Positions 1 to 6,763 of a stretch of DNA of 7,260 bases are shown piece by piece. The stretch is taken from positions 1 through 7,260 of the forward strand of contig CADBTX010000286.1 of the NCBI GenBank assembly GCA_902797705.1, read 5' to 3'. The notes under the pieces are model-generated. The model was not told where the DNA came from. It saw only the letters and a list, made by a program, of their open reading frames with translations, and made no database searches. Position numbers and translations under genes: made by a program. Origin of the DNA: an uncultured Lachnospiraceae bacterium (GTDB taxonomy: Bacteria > Bacillota > Clostridia > Lachnospirales > Lachnospiraceae). How positions within the stretch are numbered: position 1 is the first letter of the stretch; each line of letters begins with the position of its first letter.

Positions 1-1251
1 AGCGGCAGCCGCTACGCCGCACTTATCTCAGCCGTGGCCTACACCCTCTGCCAGTATCATATTGACGATATCTTCACCAGAGCCGCGGTGGGGGAGTTCA
101 CAGCCTTTATCTTCCTGCCTCTTGTGGCGGCAGGGCTATATGACCTTACTGAAAAGGATTTTAATAAACCCTGGCTCCTTGGGGGCGGAATGGCCGGAGT
201 GCTGCTATGCCATACCCTCAGCACCTTTTTCTGCCTGATACTCTGCACTGCCTATGTACTGGTAAACTTCAGGGTATTTCTTGAAAAACCTTTAAGACTG
301 CTGAAACTTATCATCACTGCCCTTATCACCCTTGCCCTTACCGCCTTTTACTGGCTGCCGGTGGCAGAACAGATAACATCCACGGCCTTCAGTTACAGAG
401 AAGCCAGCTTCGACGTGAATTACGAAAAACTGCTGTTAAAGGATATCTTTGCAAATTCCGCGGGCCGTATGGGGATCGCCCTGTTTATCCTGATCCTCAC
501 GGCTCTTTTGATCGCCCATAACGGCGACAGGCTCATAAGATTTGCGGATATCATGGCTGCAGGAGGCATTCTCTTTACCCTTTGCACCACCGGATTTTTC
601 CCCTGGAAGAGGCTCGAAAAGTATGTGATGAGCGTCCAGTTCCCCTGGCGGCTTTTTATTATGGCAAGCCTCCTCTTTTCAATAGCTGCGGGTATCTATA
701 TAGAAAAGGCCGCCGCCGGTCATATACGGGCTGCGGTGACTGCCGTCCTCGCCCTTATGATCGTTTCCGCAGTATGTAACATCAACCGTACGGAGGAAGG
801 CTATTACTCATATTCGGATGATTATTACAACGTGACCGAATACACGAAGAGCGTCATCGGAGGGGAATGGCTCCCGGAAACGGTAACAAGCAGGGGGAAG
901 CTCGGAAAATTCAATGAATATGCCTTTGATGACAAGGGGGACAAGGTGCCCGTATCAAGGGACAGAAACGCACTGAACGTCACAGCTCCGGATTCCGAAT
1001 ATCTGGATGTGCCCTTTATTTATTATCTCGGATACACCGCCGCCGATACAAACGGCAATGCACTGAAAACAGACGGAAACGGCGAGAACGGCCGGGTAAG
1101 GGTATATACCGGCGGAGCGGAAAACGTGCGTGTTTCATACAGCGGAACCCTGTTGCAGAAGGCTGCAGACATCATTTCACTTCTCACTCTCGCAGGCCTG
1201 ATAACATTTTTTGTGATCCGGCGAAAAAAGCCGGCGAACTCTGCGGATTAG
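1..1251 (+). CDS. Polytopic membrane protein, PTPS_related / YfhO-like family (5' partial)
   Basis: This is the C-terminal 416 residues of a large integral membrane protein; the frame is open to the left edge, so the GTG at 34 is internal. Visible signs are a loop with Y-H-I-D-D-I-F-T-R-A-A-V-G-E at about residues 19-32, a membrane-embedded His (about 71, LLCH), a YWLP motif (117-120) and a QFPWR motif (about 213-217). These match the pattern known for the '6-pyruvoyl-tetrahydropterin synthase-related' membrane family, whose name is historical and does not imply pterin chemistry. About seven hydrophobic segments lie between residues 33 and 260. A soluble, probably extracytoplasmic domain follows (about 261-388, with FIYYLGY at 339-345), then a final membrane helix (about 389-406) and a basic RRKK tail. 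Members resemble GT-C/YfhO-type proteins, so a role in cell-envelope glycan assembly is plausible but inferred. It is convergent with all other genes here, so it is not in their operon. Confidence 0.8.
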   Translation, partial: SGSRYAALISAVAYTLCQYHIDDIFTRAAVGEFTAFIFLPLVAAGLYDLTEKDFNKPWLLGGGMAGVLLCHTLSTFFCLILCTAYVLVNFRVFLEKPLRLLKLIITALITLALTAFYWLPVAEQITSTAFSYREASFDVNYEKLLLKDIFANSAGRMGIALFILILTALLIAHNGDRLIRFADIMAAGGILFTLCTTGFFPWKRLEKYVMSVQFPWRLFIMASLLFSIAAGIYIEKAAAGHIRAAVTAVLALMIVSAVCNINRTEEGYYSYSDDYYNVTEYTKSVIGGEWLPETVTSRGKLGKFNEYAFDDKGDKVPVSRDRNALNVTAPDSEYLDVPFIYYLGYTAADTNGNALKTDGNGENGRVRVYTGGAENVRVSYSGTLLQKAADIISLLTLAGLITFFVIRRKKPANSAD

Positions 1252-1297
1252 CGCGGCGGCAGGAAGCTCCGGATACAGCACAAAAAAGCTCATTGAA

Positions 1298-1329
1298 AAA
1301 GAGCAGCTCCCTTAAGGGAACTGCTCTTT
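1298..1329 (-). terminator. Rho-independent terminator, probably bidirectional
   Basis: A 32-nt near-perfect palindrome lies between two convergent genes. The 9-bp outer arms (AAAGAGCAG / CTGCTCTTT) flank an inner TCCCTT/AAGGGA palindrome, with a single C-A mismatch between them. On the - strand the stem is followed by TTTTT, and it begins 15 nt after the ferredoxin stop, so it is best read as the ferredoxin terminator. On the + strand the stem ends in TTTCTGT, a poorer T-tract, 46 nt after the membrane-protein stop. It probably serves both units. Confidence 0.85.
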
Positions 1330-1344
1330 CTGTAACCGGTGAAA

Positions 1345-1515
1345 TTATTCAGCCTTGATAGCTCCGGTAGGGCAAGCGCCTTCACATGCGCCGCAGTCAA
1401 TGCAGGTACCTGCATCAACAACATGCTTGCCATCTCCCTCGCTGATAGCGCCTACAGGACAGGTTCCTGCACAAGCACCACAGTTTACACAAGTATCATC
1501 AATTACGTGAGCCAT
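1345..1515 (-). CDS. 2[4Fe-4S] clostridial-type ferredoxin
   Basis: This is a 56-residue low-potential electron carrier that acts in the cytoplasm. Two CxxCxxCxxxCP cluster motifs are visible: Cys 9, 12, 15 and 19 followed by Pro20, and Cys 38, 41, 44 and 48 followed by Pro49. In this fold each set supplies three ligands to one cluster and the fourth to the other. All eight cysteines are present and the length is normal for the family. Residues near each motif repeat (GAC..CP.GAI), reflecting the known internal duplication. The start at 1515 is chosen over an upstream in-frame ATG at 1599 because an AGGAGG sits 9 nt before it and because the 28 extra residues are basic and unlike ferredoxin. 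The gene has its own promoter and terminator, so it is likely monocistronic. Its redox partners cannot be told from the window. Confidence 0.95.
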   Translation of the reverse strand: MAHVIDDTCVNCGACAGTCPVGAISEGDGKHVVDAGTCIDCGACEGACPTGAIKAE

Positions 1516-1524
1516 TTTCCATTT

Positions 1525-1530
1525 CCTCCT
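1525..1530 (-). promoter_or_regulatory. Ribosome binding site of the ferredoxin gene
   Basis: A perfect AGGAGG on the - strand lies 9 nt before the ATG at 1515. It decides the start of the ferredoxin against the longer open frame that reaches 1599. Confidence 0.9.
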
Positions 1531-1604
1531 ACTTGAAATCTTTTTGATCCTGATTCCAGATCTTTTTCTAATCCAAATACGAATATGTACTTGTTTCAAG
1601 AGGT

Positions 1605-1633
1605 ATTTTAATATATTGAAAAAATATTTGCAA
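1605..1633 (-). promoter_or_regulatory. Sigma-A-type promoter of the ferredoxin gene
   Basis: On the - strand a -35 element TTGCAA (1633-1628) is followed by a 17-nt AT-rich spacer and a -10 element TAAAAT (1610-1605). The -10 matches the consensus at five of six bases and the -35 at four of six. Transcription would begin near 1598, giving a leader of roughly 80 nt before the ferredoxin ATG. A short inverted repeat (CTTG-TTT-CAAG, 1590-1600) lies at the predicted start point. The promoter is in the gap between trpB and the ferredoxin, so it separates the two transcriptionally. Confidence 0.65.
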
Positions 1634-1689
1634 TTAAATCTTGTTTAGAGGGGTCTAACCGCCATAAGCCTCTGTTTCAGGGGTTTCTA

Positions 1690-3063
1690 TCACTCCACCT
1701 TGGGAAGTTTTGCTATTGACGCCGCAATATCCTCGTCCGTGGGAATGGTGTCTGTCATCACGCCGTCATTGTATTGCTCATAGGCCACAAGATCAAAGTA
1801 ACCGGTGCCCGTAAGTCCGAATACGATGGTCTTCTCCTCTCCGGTCTCCTTGCACTTAAGGGCTTCATCGATAGCCACCCTGATGGCGTGTGAGCTTTCG
1901 GGAGCGGGAAGTATGCCCTCGATCCTGGCAAACTGCTCAGCCGCCTCAAATACCGAGGTCTGCTCCACACTTACCGCCTCCATGTATCCGTCGTGATAGA
2001 GCTGTGAAAGGATGGTGCTCATTCCGTGGAAACGGAGTCCGCCGGCATGGTTTGCGGACGGGATGAAGCTGCTTCCAAGGGTGTACATCTTTGCCAGAGG
2101 GCAGATCATTCCGGTGTCGCAGAAATCGTAAGCAAAAGTTCCTCTCGTAAAGCTGGGGCAGGATGCAGGCTCCACAGCCACGATGCGGTAATCTGCTGTT
2201 CCCTTTAATTTCTCACCCATGAAGGGAGCGATAAGTCCTCCGAGGTTTGATCCGCCGCCGGCACAGCCGATGATCACATCGGGCTTGATACCGTATTTAT
2301 CAAGGGCCGCCTTGGTCTCCAGACCGATAACCGACTGGTGGAGCAGCACCTGATTAAGAACGCTTCCAAGGACATAGCGGTACCCGGGATTCTTTGTGGC
2401 AACCTCAACCGCTTCGGAAATGGCGCATCCAAGACTTCCCGTTGTTCCGGGATGCTCAGCAAGGATCTTCTTTCCGATCTCCGTAGTCTCCGAAGGAGAA
2501 GGCACCACGGATGCACCGTAGGTACGCATAACCTCTCTTCTGAAGGGCTTCTGCTCATAGGAAACCTTAACCATAAACACCTTCAGATCCAGATCAAAAT
2601 ATGAGCAGGCCATAGAAAGGGCTGTTCCCCACTGTCCGGCTCCGGTCTCGGTGGTCACACCCTTAAGCCCCTGCTTCTGTGCGTAGTAAGCCTGGGCAAT
2701 GGCTGAATTAAGCTTGTGGCTGCCGCTGGTATTGTTTCCCTCGAATTTGTAGTAGATCTTCGCGGGAGTCTGCAGCTTTTTCTCCAGACAATAGGCCCTT
2801 ACAAGGGGTGACGGACGATACATCCTGTAGAAAGAAAGTATCTCATCCGGGATCTTGATAAAGGGTGTGGTATCATCCAGTTCCTGGGCTACAAGTTCCT
2901 CACAGAATATGGGAGAGAGTTCTTCCGCCGTAAGGGGCTTTCCCGTTCCGGGATTGATCAGCGGAGCGGGTTTGTTCTTCATGTCCGCCCTGAGATTATA
3001 CCAGGAATCCGGCATCTCACTTTCTTCCAGATAGATCTTGTAAGGTATCTTTTTTTCCTGCAT
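1690..3063 (-). CDS. trpB: TrpB2-type tryptophan synthase beta chain (PLP enzyme)
   Basis: This is a 457-residue cytoplasmic PLP enzyme of fold type II. Tryptophan synthase beta joins indole and L-serine to give L-tryptophan. The Schiff-base lysine is K117 in GSHKLNSA, the likely catalytic Glu is E139 in TETGAGQWG, and the cofactor phosphate loop is GGGSN (269-273). The length, the N-terminal MPDSWYNLRADM stretch and the SxxFIPSxxHAGGLRFHG segment (about 331-347) fit the TrpB2 branch rather than the shorter TrpA-dependent TrpB1. No trpA or other trp gene is in the window. TrpB2 proteins generally act without a TrpA complex, and some archaeal ones prefer O-phosphoserine, so indole salvage or a related beta-replacement is possible. 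The start at 3063 has AGGAGG 7 nt upstream; the ATG at 3123 has none. It follows the fucosyltransferase by 83 nt. Confidence 0.92.
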   Translation of the reverse strand: MQEKKIPYKIYLEESEMPDSWYNLRADMKNKPAPLINPGTGKPLTAEELSPIFCEELVAQELDDTTPFIKIPDEILSFYRMYRPSPLVRAYCLEKKLQTPAKIYYKFEGNNTSGSHKLNSAIAQAYYAQKQGLKGVTTETGAGQWGTALSMACSYFDLDLKVFMVKVSYEQKPFRREVMRTYGASVVPSPSETTEIGKKILAEHPGTTGSLGCAISEAVEVATKNPGYRYVLGSVLNQVLLHQSVIGLETKAALDKYGIKPDVIIGCAGGGSNLGGLIAPFMGEKLKGTADYRIVAVEPASCPSFTRGTFAYDFCDTGMICPLAKMYTLGSSFIPSANHAGGLRFHGMSTILSQLYHDGYMEAVSVEQTSVFEAAEQFARIEGILPAPESSHAIRVAIDEALKCKETGEEKTIVFGLTGTGYFDLVAYEQYNDGVMTDTIPTDEDIAASIAKLPKVE

Positions 3064-3070
3064 CTTTTCT

Positions 3071-3076
3071 CCTCCT
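3071..3076 (-). promoter_or_regulatory. Ribosome binding site of trpB
   Basis: A perfect AGGAGG, in the context CAGGAGGAG, lies 7 nt before the ATG at 3063. It supports this start over the in-frame ATG 60 nt further upstream, whose leader has no purine-rich site. Confidence 0.9.
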
Positions 3077-3146
3077 GTTAATTTGATGATGCTTCTTCCC
3101 CTCAGATTTCTGTATGATACCATCTAAACTCCCGGTACGTCTATCC

Positions 3147-4079
3147 CTATATTCGTAACCACCCGGAAATAGTGTGAATATCACTGTCCTTTTCCTTCAG
3201 GTATTCCCTGGGATAGATGATGAGAGCATCCTCTCTGGTATTTAAAAGCCCTGCCCACTCGGAAAAGGTTGAATTAGCGGCAATGAGACAGCGGCTCTTA
3301 CTCATGAGGAGCATGTCGATATAGCTCCTGTCCCCGGTATTTCCCGTGACTACTGTCTTTTCCGGAAGCCAGTCAAAGGATGAATTGATAAAATCCTTGT
3401 CGTCCGAAAAGATGTAGAACCGGGCCTCCGGAAAATGCTCCTTTGCAGTCTCCACCGCCTTTTTATAGTATTCATCCCCGAGATTGATAAAGGCCTCGGT
3501 ATAGCCCTTATTGAGATAGTCTCCTCTTCTCACATGGATGGAGACAGAATTTCCGTCCCTGATCTCCCTTAAAAGGTCCGCGTTTTCTTCCCCTATATCA
3601 GCACTCTTTTCGGAAAATGAAAGAGCCTTCCGTATCTCTCCCAGGTTATCCTTATACCAGGCCTCATCCAGAAAGTAGCCCGTTATATAGATATTTCGCC
3701 CCGGGGGAAGATCATCTATCCTCTCCTTCAGGACATTTTCCCTTTCCCTTCCGGTCTCGCTTAAGCGGTTCTTTTCGAAATGCTTTCCCGCGCAGAGCCG
3801 GGTCACCCTGTTAAATAGGCGCTCAAACCTCCCCTTCTGCGGAACCATCCCGGAGCAGCAGTAGGTTTCAAATACAGTGGCCTTATCAAAGATAAAGTGA
3901 GGATTATCGTCTCTCCTGAAAAGCTTCTCCAGTTCGAAGCCCTGGTGGGCAGTATTCCAGCTGTACCAGGAGATATCCGCAAGGACTCTTTCGGAGGGAT
4001 ACTTTTTTCTGAGATATGTGTAAAAAGCGTATTGGAACATCTGGTTTCCAAGTCCGCTGGTAAAACGCTGTATATACAT
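3147..4079 (-). CDS. GT11-family (alpha-1,2-type) fucosyltransferase
   Basis: This is a 310-residue cytoplasmic enzyme that transfers fucose from GDP-fucose to a glycan acceptor. Family hallmarks are in order: the N-terminal GLGNQMFQYAF (9-19), YITGYFLDEAWY (131-142), the nucleotide-sugar site HVRRGDY (182-188), FSDD (224-227) and NSTFSEWAGLLN (269-280). The length is normal for bacterial GT11, and there is no signal peptide or membrane helix. GT11 enzymes usually make Fuc-alpha-1,2-Gal, the H-antigen linkage, but the acceptor and linkage are not provable from sequence. The ATG lies 3 nt after the stop of the upstream glycosyltransferase. Only a weak purine-rich site (AGAGAA, 12 nt upstream) precedes it, so translation is probably coupled to that gene. 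No GDP-fucose synthesis genes (gmd, fcl) are in the window. It likely caps or decorates the glycan made by its neighbours. Confidence 0.92.
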   Translation of the reverse strand: MYIQRFTSGLGNQMFQYAFYTYLRKKYPSERVLADISWYSWNTAHQGFELEKLFRRDDNPHFIFDKATVFETYCCSGMVPQKGRFERLFNRVTRLCAGKHFEKNRLSETGRERENVLKERIDDLPPGRNIYITGYFLDEAWYKDNLGEIRKALSFSEKSADIGEENADLLREIRDGNSVSIHVRRGDYLNKGYTEAFINLGDEYYKKAVETAKEHFPEARFYIFSDDKDFINSSFDWLPEKTVVTGNTGDRSYIDMLLMSKSRCLIAANSTFSEWAGLLNTREDALIIYPREYLKEKDSDIHTISGWLRI

Positions 4080-4082
4080 AAT

Positions 4083-5006
4083 TTACGTCATTTCTCTCAT
4101 TCGCGGTCTGCCGAGCTTTACATGGAGCCAGTATTTAAGGCAGGGGAAGAACATCTTCCCCGTGTCCCCTGAGGGATGCTTAAGAAATACGGAAAGCGCC
4201 GTCTTAAACTCTCTGTCGGCCCTCTTTAAGGCCATGGGAGAGAGTCCCGCATTTTCCTCTACCCATTCCATCATCTTCCTCTTAAGGCTGCACTCCTCCA
4301 CCATGTAATTCCTTCTCAATTTCCGGGAATTCCAGCTTTCGCCGCCTTCCTTTTCCACGTAGCGGTGAGCCACCATTATATCATCAAAGCGGAATATCTT
4401 TCCCTGAAGAAGGATAAAGGTAAAGATCACCCCGTCATCAATGAAATCATGAGCGCGGTAGAGAATGGTATAATCCATTTTTCCGTTGTGAAAAAAATTC
4501 CTGCAGACATTACCCGCGGTCTGTCCGGGCCAGGGCCCCGCCGCCTGCCAGTCCTTAAAGCTGTAGTCCCCGCTCCAGCCGTAAAGAGTGCTCTGTCTCT
4601 CGTTCACAATGGGCTCACTCTTCTCTCCGATCAGACGGAAGGAACAGGTAGTCCCCATATATTCCCTGTGGTTCTCGAGAAAGTCCACCTGCTTTTGAAG
4701 CTTCCCGGGATCCGTCCAGAAATCATCCCCCTCGATAAAAGCCAGATATTCTCCCTGTGCCTCCATAATGGTCCGGTATACATTAAGAGTCACCCGGCCC
4801 AGATTTTTTTCCCTGAAGAGCAGCTTCATCCGCCCCGGGTATTTAGCGTCATATTCCCGCAAAACATCCCTGGTGCCGTCGGTACTGCAGTCCTCCCCCA
4901 CCACTATCTCAAAATCAAAATCCGTTTCCTGCATGAAAATGCCGTCGAGACATTCCCTGAGATAGGGCTCATGATTATAGGTAATTAGTATCACTGATAA
5001 TTTCAA
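4083..5006 (-). CDS. Family 2 glycosyltransferase (GT-A fold)
   Basis: This is a 307-residue cytoplasmic or membrane-associated transferase that adds a sugar from a nucleotide-sugar donor. The N-terminus begins directly with the first Rossmann-like strand (KLSVILITYNHEPYL, 2-16). It continues with the donor-binding VGEDCSTDGT (36-45) and the metal-binding GDDFW (93-97), in the usual GT2 order. The C-terminal third (about 205-300) is family-specific and rich in basic and aromatic residues; no membrane helix is evident. The start is TTG, overlapping the upstream ABC gene's TGA in a 4-nt TTGA. AGGAG lies 11 nt upstream, and no in-frame ATG would preserve the first beta strand. It sits between the ABC exporter and the fucosyltransferase, 3 nt before the latter. 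Donor and acceptor sugars cannot be predicted. Confidence 0.92.
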   Translation of the reverse strand: MKLSVILITYNHEPYLRECLDGIFMQETDFDFEIVVGEDCSTDGTRDVLREYDAKYPGRMKLLFREKNLGRVTLNVYRTIMEAQGEYLAFIEGDDFWTDPGKLQKQVDFLENHREYMGTTCSFRLIGEKSEPIVNERQSTLYGWSGDYSFKDWQAAGPWPGQTAGNVCRNFFHNGKMDYTILYRAHDFIDDGVIFTFILLQGKIFRFDDIMVAHRYVEKEGGESWNSRKLRRNYMVEECSLKRKMMEWVEENAGLSPMALKRADREFKTALSVFLKHPSGDTGKMFFPCLKYWLHVKLGRPRMREMT

Positions 5007-6763
5007 GACGGAAACAGCTCCTTTTTATCCACGGGAGAGACCCTGCCCTTTTCAACCCTGTAGATATACTCGCAATTCCTTATGGTGGTGAGACGGTGGG
5101 CGATTATGAGAAGGGTCTTCTTTCCCTGAAGTCTGTCTATAGCTTCCATTACCGCAGTCTCGGTTTCGGAATCCAGGGCACTGGTGGCCTCGTCCAACAC
5201 AAGTATCTCGGGATCCCCGTAAAGAGCCCGGGCTATGCCTATCCTCTGCCTCTGTCCGCCCGACAGCCTGACACCTCTCTCTCCCACTTCGGTATCAAGT
5301 CCCTCCGGCAGGCTCTCCACAAAGGTCTTAAGCTGGGCCTCATCCAATGCCGCCCAGACCTTTTCATCATCTATCTCATCATCGTCTATTCCGAAAGCCA
5401 CGTTTTTCCTGATACTCTCATCCGCAAGGAAAATGGCCTGGGGGATATAGGCCAGCTTCCCGGCCCACTTGTAGGGATACTCGTGGACATTCATGCTGCC
5501 ATATAATACCCGTCCCTTTTCGGGAAAGAGGATACCGAGTATAACATCCGCCATGGTGGACTTTCCCGCTCCGCTCTCTCCTATCAATCCGACGGAGCTG
5601 CCAAGGGGGATCTCAAAACTGACCCCGTCCAGAACATCCCTGTCGGTCTTCGGATATCTGTAGGACAGCTTATCGATCTTTATGGCGGAAGGATTATCGC
5701 TGTACTGAGCTCCGTCATCCAGATCCGATATCACCACCCCTTCCATATCCTCGGTCTCCTTAAGGTCCCTGTAAATAAGGTCGATGGAGGGCTTCAGGAA
5801 GGTGATGTTATTCAGGTAATTACTGATCTTCCCCACAGAGGGCAGCAGCTTAAAGGCCGCCACCGCGAAGGAAGCCAGCACCGGCAGAAGTGTATTCAGA
5901 TCCGTGCCGGTCTTCAGCCTGAAAATAAGCACCAGCATGATGGCCGCCACAGTAATGGTCTCAATGATGTATCTGGGAATGGTGCCAAAGAAATTTGTAT
6001 TGATAAGAGCTGTCATCTTTTTCCTGCCGCAATGTACAAAGCTGTCCACAAAGTACTTCTCCCTGTGTAGTATCTTTATGTCCTTAACGGCCCCCAGAGC
6101 CTGGTTTATGGCCTGATGCATCCTTCCGTCATATTCCTGATTCATCCTGCCGTAACCATGTACCTTCTTCTTTGTCATGATGCGGAATACCGCCATGCAA
6201 AGAAGCAGGAGTCCCGCCACCGTACAGGACATAAGGGGATCGCTAAGAAGAAGATAGGTCACGAGTAGCAGGGATAAAAGGATCTCGCTCAGCACATTAA
6301 GGAACGAGAGTATGAGCTGGAAAAGTCTGTCCGTATCCAGCATGATATTCCTTATCATATCCGAGGTATTGTGGTCCAGATGATAGGTATAGGGCTTCTT
6401 AAGATAGCAGTCGATAAGCCTCCCGGCCACCTTAAGCTGATTATTATAGATAAAGGAATACTGGAAATAGTACATAACCGAGAGATAGAGATTTTTAAGA
6501 AAATACAGGACTATGATCACTATCACGAGAAAGATAAAGAAGTCCTGAACGCTCTTCATCCCAAGGGAACGGTAAAGCAGGGCGATAAATCCCTCTCCCT
6601 CCACCACATCCGGGGTGGAGATAAGCTGGATAAGGGGCATGATAAGAGAGACCCCGAGGAGCTCCAGGGCCGCGCCGAAAAAGATGCAGACCATGAGCAG
6701 GGCCATAAGCCGCTTCTGGGAAGCATTAAAAATGTAATTTAATTTATTTAATATATCTTTCAA
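5003..6763 (-). CDS. ABC transporter, fused permease-ATPase (lipid/glycan exporter type)
   Basis: This is a 586-residue half-transporter expected to act as a homodimer in the cytoplasmic membrane. The N-terminal transmembrane domain (about 15-330) has hydrophobic segments near 18-48, 76-98, 150-172, 178-196, 266-284 and 291-308. The nucleotide-binding domain (about 360-570) is complete: Walker A GESGAGKST (395-403), Q-loop Q442, signature LSGGQ (500-504), Walker B ILVLDE (520-525), D-loop SALD (528-531) and H-loop H556. The architecture matches MsbA/PglK-like exporters. With glycosyltransferases on both sides, flipping of a lipid-linked oligosaccharide is the favoured substrate assignment, but this is inference from context; a peptide or lipid exporter is the alternative. 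The start is TTG with GGAG 9 nt upstream, inside the end of the preceding gene, which it overlaps by 20 nt. The stop overlaps the next start in TTGA. Confidence 0.93.
   Translation of the reverse strand: MKDILNKLNYIFNASQKRLMALLMVCIFFGAALELLGVSLIMPLIQLISTPDVVEGEGFIALLYRSLGMKSVQDFFIFLVIVIIVLYFLKNLYLSVMYYFQYSFIYNNQLKVAGRLIDCYLKKPYTYHLDHNTSDMIRNIMLDTDRLFQLILSFLNVLSEILLSLLLVTYLLLSDPLMSCTVAGLLLLCMAVFRIMTKKKVHGYGRMNQEYDGRMHQAINQALGAVKDIKILHREKYFVDSFVHCGRKKMTALINTNFFGTIPRYIIETITVAAIMLVLIFRLKTGTDLNTLLPVLASFAVAAFKLLPSVGKISNYLNNITFLKPSIDLIYRDLKETEDMEGVVISDLDDGAQYSDNPSAIKIDKLSYRYPKTDRDVLDGVSFEIPLGSSVGLIGESGAGKSTMADVILGILFPEKGRVLYGSMNVHEYPYKWAGKLAYIPQAIFLADESIRKNVAFGIDDDEIDDEKVWAALDEAQLKTFVESLPEGLDTEVGERGVRLSGGQRQRIGIARALYGDPEILVLDEATSALDSETETAVMEAIDRLQGKKTLLIIAHRLTTIRNCEYIYRVEKGRVSPVDKKELFPS
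5018..5022 (-). promoter_or_regulatory. Ribosome binding site for the TTG-started GT2 gene
   Basis: AGGAG, in AAAGGAGC near the 3' end of the ABC transporter gene, lies 11 nt before the TTG at 5006. It supports initiation at the TTG embedded in the TTGA stop/start overlap. Confidence 0.6.

Noticed and set aside
34..36. GTG as the start of the left membrane protein
   Set aside because: The frame is open through to base 1 and the residues before it continue a hydrophobic stretch, so the gene begins outside the window.
1516..1599. A 28-residue N-terminal extension of the ferredoxin
   Set aside because: It contains the AGGAGG and the transcript leader, is highly basic, and has no counterpart in small clostridial ferredoxins.
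3064..3123. A 20-residue N-terminal extension of TrpB
   Set aside because: It overlaps the strong ribosome binding site at 3071-3076 and has no site of its own.
3114..3143. A possible trpB promoter (TAGACG, 18-nt spacer, TATCAT, - strand)
   Set aside because: The -10 is fair (five of six) but the -35 is poor and the spacer long. A separate promoter would fit the 83-nt gap, but the sequence match alone is too weak to annotate.
4365..4988. A 207-codon open frame on the + strand
   Set aside because: It lies wholly antisense to the well-supported GT2 gene, has no recognisable motif, and its composition mirrors the opposite strand.
5096..5506. A 136-codon open frame on the + strand
   Set aside because: It is antisense to the ABC ATPase domain, where Walker and signature motifs prove the - strand reading.
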